A DNA stretch of 64,000 nucleotides, taken from assembly GCA_026391455.1 (NCBI GenBank), contig JAPLEH010000040.1:1-64000 (forward strand), in the 5' to 3' direction. This DNA is from Bacteroidota bacterium (GTDB lineage Bacteria; Bacteroidota; Bacteroidia; Chitinophagales; Chitinophagaceae). Under the pieces are notes generated by a model that was not told where the DNA came from, ran no database searches, and saw only the letters and a list, made by a program, of their open reading frames with translations. The position numbers and the translations under genes were made by a program. Shown piece after piece: positions 61,041 through 64,000 of this stretch. Position 1 is the first letter of the stretch. Every line of letters starts with the position of its first letter.

Positions 61041-62498
61041 ATGAAATATCAACCCGTACAGAACTATATCAATGGACAGTGGGTGAATGCTGCTGCTGCT
61101 GTTACGCTCCCCGTTATCTCTCCGCTGGATGGCCAGCAATTATCAACAGTTCCGCTTTCCACTGCTGCCGACCTGGATGCCGCGGTGAAAGCCGCCAAAG
61201 CTGCATTTCCGGCCTGGAGTAAAATGCCGATCAAAGACAGGGTGCAGGTCTTTTTTCGTTACAAGACATTGCTCGAAAAGCACCTGAAAGAACTGGCCGA
61301 ATTGTGTAGTGAGGAAAATGGAAAAACGTATGGTGAATCGGTGGCGGAGATCGAAAAATGTATCGAACTAACGGAGTTCGCCACTTCCCTGCCCCAATTG
61401 GTGACTGGTGAAATACTGGAAGTAAGTAAGGGCGTGGAATGCCGTACTGAACATGTTCCCCTGGGTGTGGTCGCCTCAATTGTACCATTCAATTTTCCGG
61501 CGATGGTACCCAATTGGACCATTCCCAATGCGATTGCACTGGGGAATTGTATGATCCTTAAACCTTCGGAAAAAGTTCCGCTGAGTTGTGGACGCATTGC
61601 TCAATTGCTGAAAGAAGCGGGACTGCCTGATGGGGTGCTCAATATTGTGCATGGTGATGTGGCTATCGTAGAAGCTATTTGCGATCATCCGGGTATTGCT
61701 GCCGTATCGTTTGTAGGATCGACCAAAGTAGCGAAGATCGTGTATCAACGGGCCACGCATCATTATAAACGTTGCCTGGCATTGGGTGGTGCCAAGAATC
61801 ATTTAATGGTATTACCGGATGCAAAACCGGAGATGACGGCTCAGAATGTCGCCGCCAGTATGAGCGGCTGTGCCGGGCAACGCTGCATGGCGGCCTCTGC
61901 TATGGTAGCGGTGGGCAATGTGGATCATATCATTGATAAAATATGTGAGGAAGCCAGAAAGATCATTCCCGGAGAGAACCTTGGTGCGGTGATCAGTAAA
62001 GAAAGTAAAGAACGGATTGAAAACTATATTACCGAAGCAGAGCAGAATGGTGCAAAGATTTTAGTGGATGGTCGGGGTGCGCAAGTGGCCGGTAAAGAGC
62101 AGGGCACGTATGTGGGCCCCACCGTGATTGATTATGTAACGCCCGGCATGAGTGTGGCGACGGAAGAGATATTCGGGCCGGTGATCTCCATTATGCGTAC
62201 CCAAACGGTAGATGAAGCGCTGGCTATTGAGAATGCCAATCCTTATGGGAATGCCGCTTCGGTATTTACACAAAATGGCGGGTTGGCGCGGTATATTATT
62301 GAAAGGGCCAGTGCTGGTATGATTGGTGTGAATGTAGGCGTGCCCGTACCCCGTGAACCATTTTCATTTGGCGGGTGGAATGAAAGTAAGTTTGGTGTAG
62401 GCGATATAACGGGAAAAAGTTCCATTGAGTTTTGGACCAAACTGAAAAAATCAACTACCAAATGGAATCCGGAAGCGGGGGTGAATTGGATGAGTTGA
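61041..62498 (+). CDS. mmsA: Methylmalonate-semialdehyde dehydrogenase (CoA-acylating)
   Basis: 485 residues. The features are the ALDH fold with PFNFPAMVPNWTIPNAIALGN, the Glu region and catalytic Cys within the MMSDH-specific motif SGCAGQRCMA, LGGAKNHLMVLPDA, and GVPVPREPFSFGGWNESKFG at the C-terminus. This matches MmsA/IolA, converting (methyl)malonate semialdehyde to propionyl- or acetyl-CoA in valine, thymine or inositol breakdown. It is monocistronic, with several degenerate repeats behind it. Confidence 0.93.
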   Translation: MKYQPVQNYINGQWVNAAAAVTLPVISPLDGQQLSTVPLSTAADLDAAVKAAKAAFPAWSKMPIKDRVQVFFRYKTLLEKHLKELAELCSEENGKTYGESVAEIEKCIELTEFATSLPQLVTGEILEVSKGVECRTEHVPLGVVASIVPFNFPAMVPNWTIPNAIALGNCMILKPSEKVPLSCGRIAQLLKEAGLPDGVLNIVHGDVAIVEAICDHPGIAAVSFVGSTKVAKIVYQRATHHYKRCLALGGAKNHLMVLPDAKPEMTAQNVAASMSGCAGQRCMAASAMVAVGNVDHIIDKICEEARKIIPGENLGAVISKESKERIENYITEAEQNGAKILVDGRGAQVAGKEQGTYVGPTVIDYVTPGMSVATEEIFGPVISIMRTQTVDEALAIENANPYGNAASVFTQNGGLARYIIERASAGMIGVNVGVPVPREPFSFGGWNESKFGVGDITGKSSIEFWTKLKKSTTKWNPEAGVNWMS

Positions 62499-62524
62499 GT
62501 TTTTATCTGGATAATATTAACTGG

Positions 62525-62622
62525 TTTACTTATTGCGGATTTTTTTGCACACGGGATGATATGGCCAGCTTACGTCGCGGCAACTGGATTTATTTGGATT
62601 TTTTCTTTTGCGCAGAAAATGG
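62525..62622 (+). repeat. Repeat element, left copy L1 (inverted relative to R copies)
   Basis: It contains GTTTACTTA, GCACACGG, GCTTACGTCGCGGCAA and TGCGCAGAAAATGG in this order. The same blocks in reverse complement are found in R1 and R2. L1 starts 27 bp after the mmsA stop. Confidence 0.75.
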
Positions 62623-62663
62623 GGGTATTGGTATAAATGAGTGAATTTGTCTGTAAGAGGTAA

Positions 62664-62744
62664 ATGCAGCACACGGATGATACGGTTAGCTTATTTCGCG
62701 GCAACTGGATTTATTTGGATTTTTTTCTGCTGCGCAGAAAATGG
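62664..62744 (+). repeat. Repeat element, left copy L2
   Basis: It matches L1 in GCACACGGATGAT, CGCGGCAACTGGATTTATTTGG and CTGCGCAGAAAATGG; its start is degraded. L2 ends 98 bp before the GxxExxY gene start. Confidence 0.75.
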
Positions 62745-62842
62745 GGTAAGATACAAAGGTGTTGAAGGTTTATACCTAACAACGTAGTTGCATCTTTTTT
62801 ATTAATCTTGTAATTATTTTAAGATTGATAAAGTACCACCTT

Positions 62843-63253
62843 ATGAAACATGAAAAAATTACTGAAAAGATCATTGAAGCATTTTATCGAGTTTACAATA
62901 CGTTAGGATATGGATTTCTTGAAAATGCTTATTCTAATGCGATGTATATTGAATTAACTAACCTGGGTTTAAAAGTAGTAAAAGAACAAAAAATTGTAGT
63001 TTATTATCAGGGACAGCCTATTGGTCACTATTATGCGGATTTAATAGTAGATAATCAGGTAGCAGTAGAATTGAAGGCAATTGATACACTTTTGGATAGA
63101 AATGAACGGCAGTTGATCAATTACCTGAAAGCCACCACGCTGGAAGTAGGTTTATTATTAAATTTTGGAGTAAACGCCCAGATAAAAAGAAAGGTCTTTG
63201 ATAACGATAAGAAGCCAATGCTACGTAACCAGCAAAAGGATAACGGCCTTTAA
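62843..63253 (+). CDS. GxxExxY protein (PD-(D/E)XK nuclease-like)
   Basis: 136 residues from the ATG at 62843. The name-giving motif is GFLENAY (G-x-x-E-x-x-Y), followed by an alpha/beta core with VVKEQKIVVYYQGQPIG, YYADLIVDNQVAVELKAID and RQLINYLKAT, the order of acidic residues and ELK motif expected in PD-(D/E)XK nuclease-like folds (Pfam PF13366). The function of the family is unknown. It sits between inverted sets of repeats (62525-62744 and 63270-63557), with no partner gene. Confidence 0.85.
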   Translation: MKHEKITEKIIEAFYRVYNTLGYGFLENAYSNAMYIELTNLGLKVVKEQKIVVYYQGQPIGHYYADLIVDNQVAVELKAIDTLLDRNERQLINYLKATTLEVGLLLNFGVNAQIKRKVFDNDKKPMLRNQQKDNGL

Positions 63254-63269
63254 ATCTCTGCTTAGACTG

Positions 63270-63374
63270 ATCCAAATTTCTGCGCAGCAGAAAAAATCAG
63301 TTCTTATCCATTGCCGCGACGTAAGCAAACCGTTTGATTCGTGTGCCGAACTACGCAGAAGTAAGTAAAATCGC
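63270..63374 (-). repeat. Repeat element, right copy R1
   Basis: Read on the minus strand this copy begins GCGATTTTACTTACTTCTGC and ends in TGCTGCGCAGAAATTTGGAT. It aligns to L1 and L2 in opposite orientation. It is about 105 bp long and followed by a 29-bp spacer. Confidence 0.8.
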
Positions 63375-63403
63375 CTGAATACTCTTTGAATGATAGTTGG
63401 CGG

Positions 63404-63509
63404 ATCCAAATTTCTGCGCAGCAGAAAAAATCAGTTCTTATCCATTTTCCGCGACGTAAGCAAACCGTCACATCCGTGTGCCGAAATACGCAGAAGTAAG
63501 TAAAATCGC
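63404..63509 (-). repeat. Repeat element, right copy R2
   Basis: It is nearly identical to R1 and starts exactly 134 bp further on. The spacers after R1 and R2 are also weakly similar to each other, so the repeat period is 134 bp. Confidence 0.8.
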
Positions 63510-63537
63510 TTGAGACAGGGTTGAACATTTTTTGGCT

Positions 63538-63557
63538 ATCCAAATTTATGCTAAGCA
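63538..63557 (-). repeat. Repeat element, truncated copy R3
   Basis: Only the outer 20 bases (ATCCAAATTTATGC region) of the next unit remain, starting 134 bp after R2. The ORF6N remnant begins at the break point. Confidence 0.6.
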
Positions 63558-63980
63558 GAAACAAAAGTTCTTAATCAGGCTGTAAAAAGAAACAAGGAAA
63601 GATTTCCATCTGATTTCATGTTCAAGCTTACCAGAAAAGAAGCCCAAGCTTCAAGGTCACAAATTGTGACTTTGAAAAAAGGACAGAATATCAAATATCT
63701 TCCTTAAGCATTTACAGAGCAGGGAATTGCGATGATAAGCGGTATTCTCCGCTCCGACAAAGCGATAAAAATGAACATCGCAATTATGCGTGCCTTTGTG
63801 GAGATCAGGAAAAGTATACTGCAAATCAGAAATATTGTGAGTAAACTCAAACAACTGGAAGATAGATTGGGTGAACATGATATTCAATTGGGAAAAATAT
63901 ATGATGCCATAGAAGACATGTTGGACAAGAAAGCAGATGAAGAGAATTGGCGTACAAGGCGAAGAATTGGTTTCAAATAA
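63558..63980 (+). pseudogene. ORF6N domain protein, truncated and interrupted
   Basis: From 63558 the frame reads ETKVLNQAVKRNKERFPSDF and MFKLTRKEA, typical ORF6N protein sequence. TAA at 63705-63707 replaces the Tyr codon of LP-Y-AFTEQG. The frame goes on to EQGIAMISGILRSDKAIKMNIAIMRAFVE and ends at RRRIGFK (63980). The normal first part of the ORF6N domain, before ETKVLNQ, is missing at the junction with the repeat copy R3. A shorter protein from ATG 63732 (82 residues) is possible but would lack the domain. ORF6N proteins occur in phages and mobile elements of Bacteroidota. Confidence 0.8.
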
Positions 63981-64000
63981 AATTTTCATTTATCTAATTA

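Noticed and set aside
62525-62744. Frames such as 62432-62644 read through the left repeats
   Set aside because: They are out-of-frame extensions over mmsA and the repeat element, with no similarity to known proteins.
63270-63557. Regular 134-bp array as a CRISPR
   Set aside because: The repeated part is about 105 bp with diverged copies and the spacers are similar to each other; no cas genes are present.
1-64000. tRNA, rRNA or origin of replication
   Set aside because: I looked through the intergenic regions and recognised no cloverleaf, rRNA segment or DnaA-box cluster; recF presence alone does not mark an origin here. A tRNAscan or Infernal run would settle it.

Overview
The window looks like a chromosomal segment of a Bacteroidota, most likely a Chitinophagaceae-type bacterium. 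The evidence is two TonB-linked outer-membrane receptors with carboxypeptidase-like regulatory domains, a protein with a type IX secretion C-terminal domain, a sigma-54-type regulator without a receiver domain, a RadC-like JAB protein, GxxExxY and ORF6N proteins, and many TAnnTTTG (Bacteroidota -7) promoters. A Shine-Dalgarno sequence is obvious at only one gene. The genus cannot be named from the sequence alone.

Region 1 (about 1-10 kb) is an accessory, mostly AT-rich island. It holds a putAbiC-type abortive-infection protein, a small membrane protein, an HNH endonuclease, RNase H1 with a zinc ribbon, a four-helix membrane protein, an exonuclease gene broken by an insertion, two predicted exported proteins that share an upstream hairpin, and a minus-strand pair encoding a DnaA-like ATPase and an unknown 261-residue partner. 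That pair is the best candidate here for an undescribed system. Region 2 (10-16 kb) has a modular secreted protein whose base composition changes sharply inside the gene, two small exported proteins, a T9SS cargo protein and two small unknown genes.

Region 3 (16-44 kb) is mainly core or housekeeping: serine hydrolase, DEDDh exonuclease, CYTH protein, TonB receptor, GNAT, recF, pdhA, a TPR membrane protein, ribH, lutA, a BlaR1/BlaI pair with a candidate operator, a K+-dependent-type membrane pyrophosphatase, nnrD, serA, a cytochrome c lipoprotein, a methyltransferase, NDH-2, a YqjF-like protein, and a GT39-like transferase overlapping GtrA. Region 4 (44-48 kb) has a Bax-inhibitor-1 homologue, a RadC-like gene apparently frameshifted by an 8-bp duplication, a small gene flanked by a direct repeat, and a two-gene cassette with an unusually strong Shine-Dalgarno.

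Region 5 (48-62.5 kb) carries an outer-membrane beta-barrel receptor, then a co-directional cluster for tRNA modification and envelope biogenesis (miaB, sigma-54-type regulator, lptE, a repeat-rich protein, secG, mltG, YihY), thioredoxin-like proteins, trmH and mmsA. Region 6 (62.5-64 kb) is a repeat-rich tail: a GxxExxY gene flanked by inverted copies of a ~105-bp element, the right copies at exact 134-bp intervals, running into a decayed ORF6N gene.

No rRNA, tRNA or CRISPR array was recognised by reading. All family assignments come from motif recognition, without database searches.
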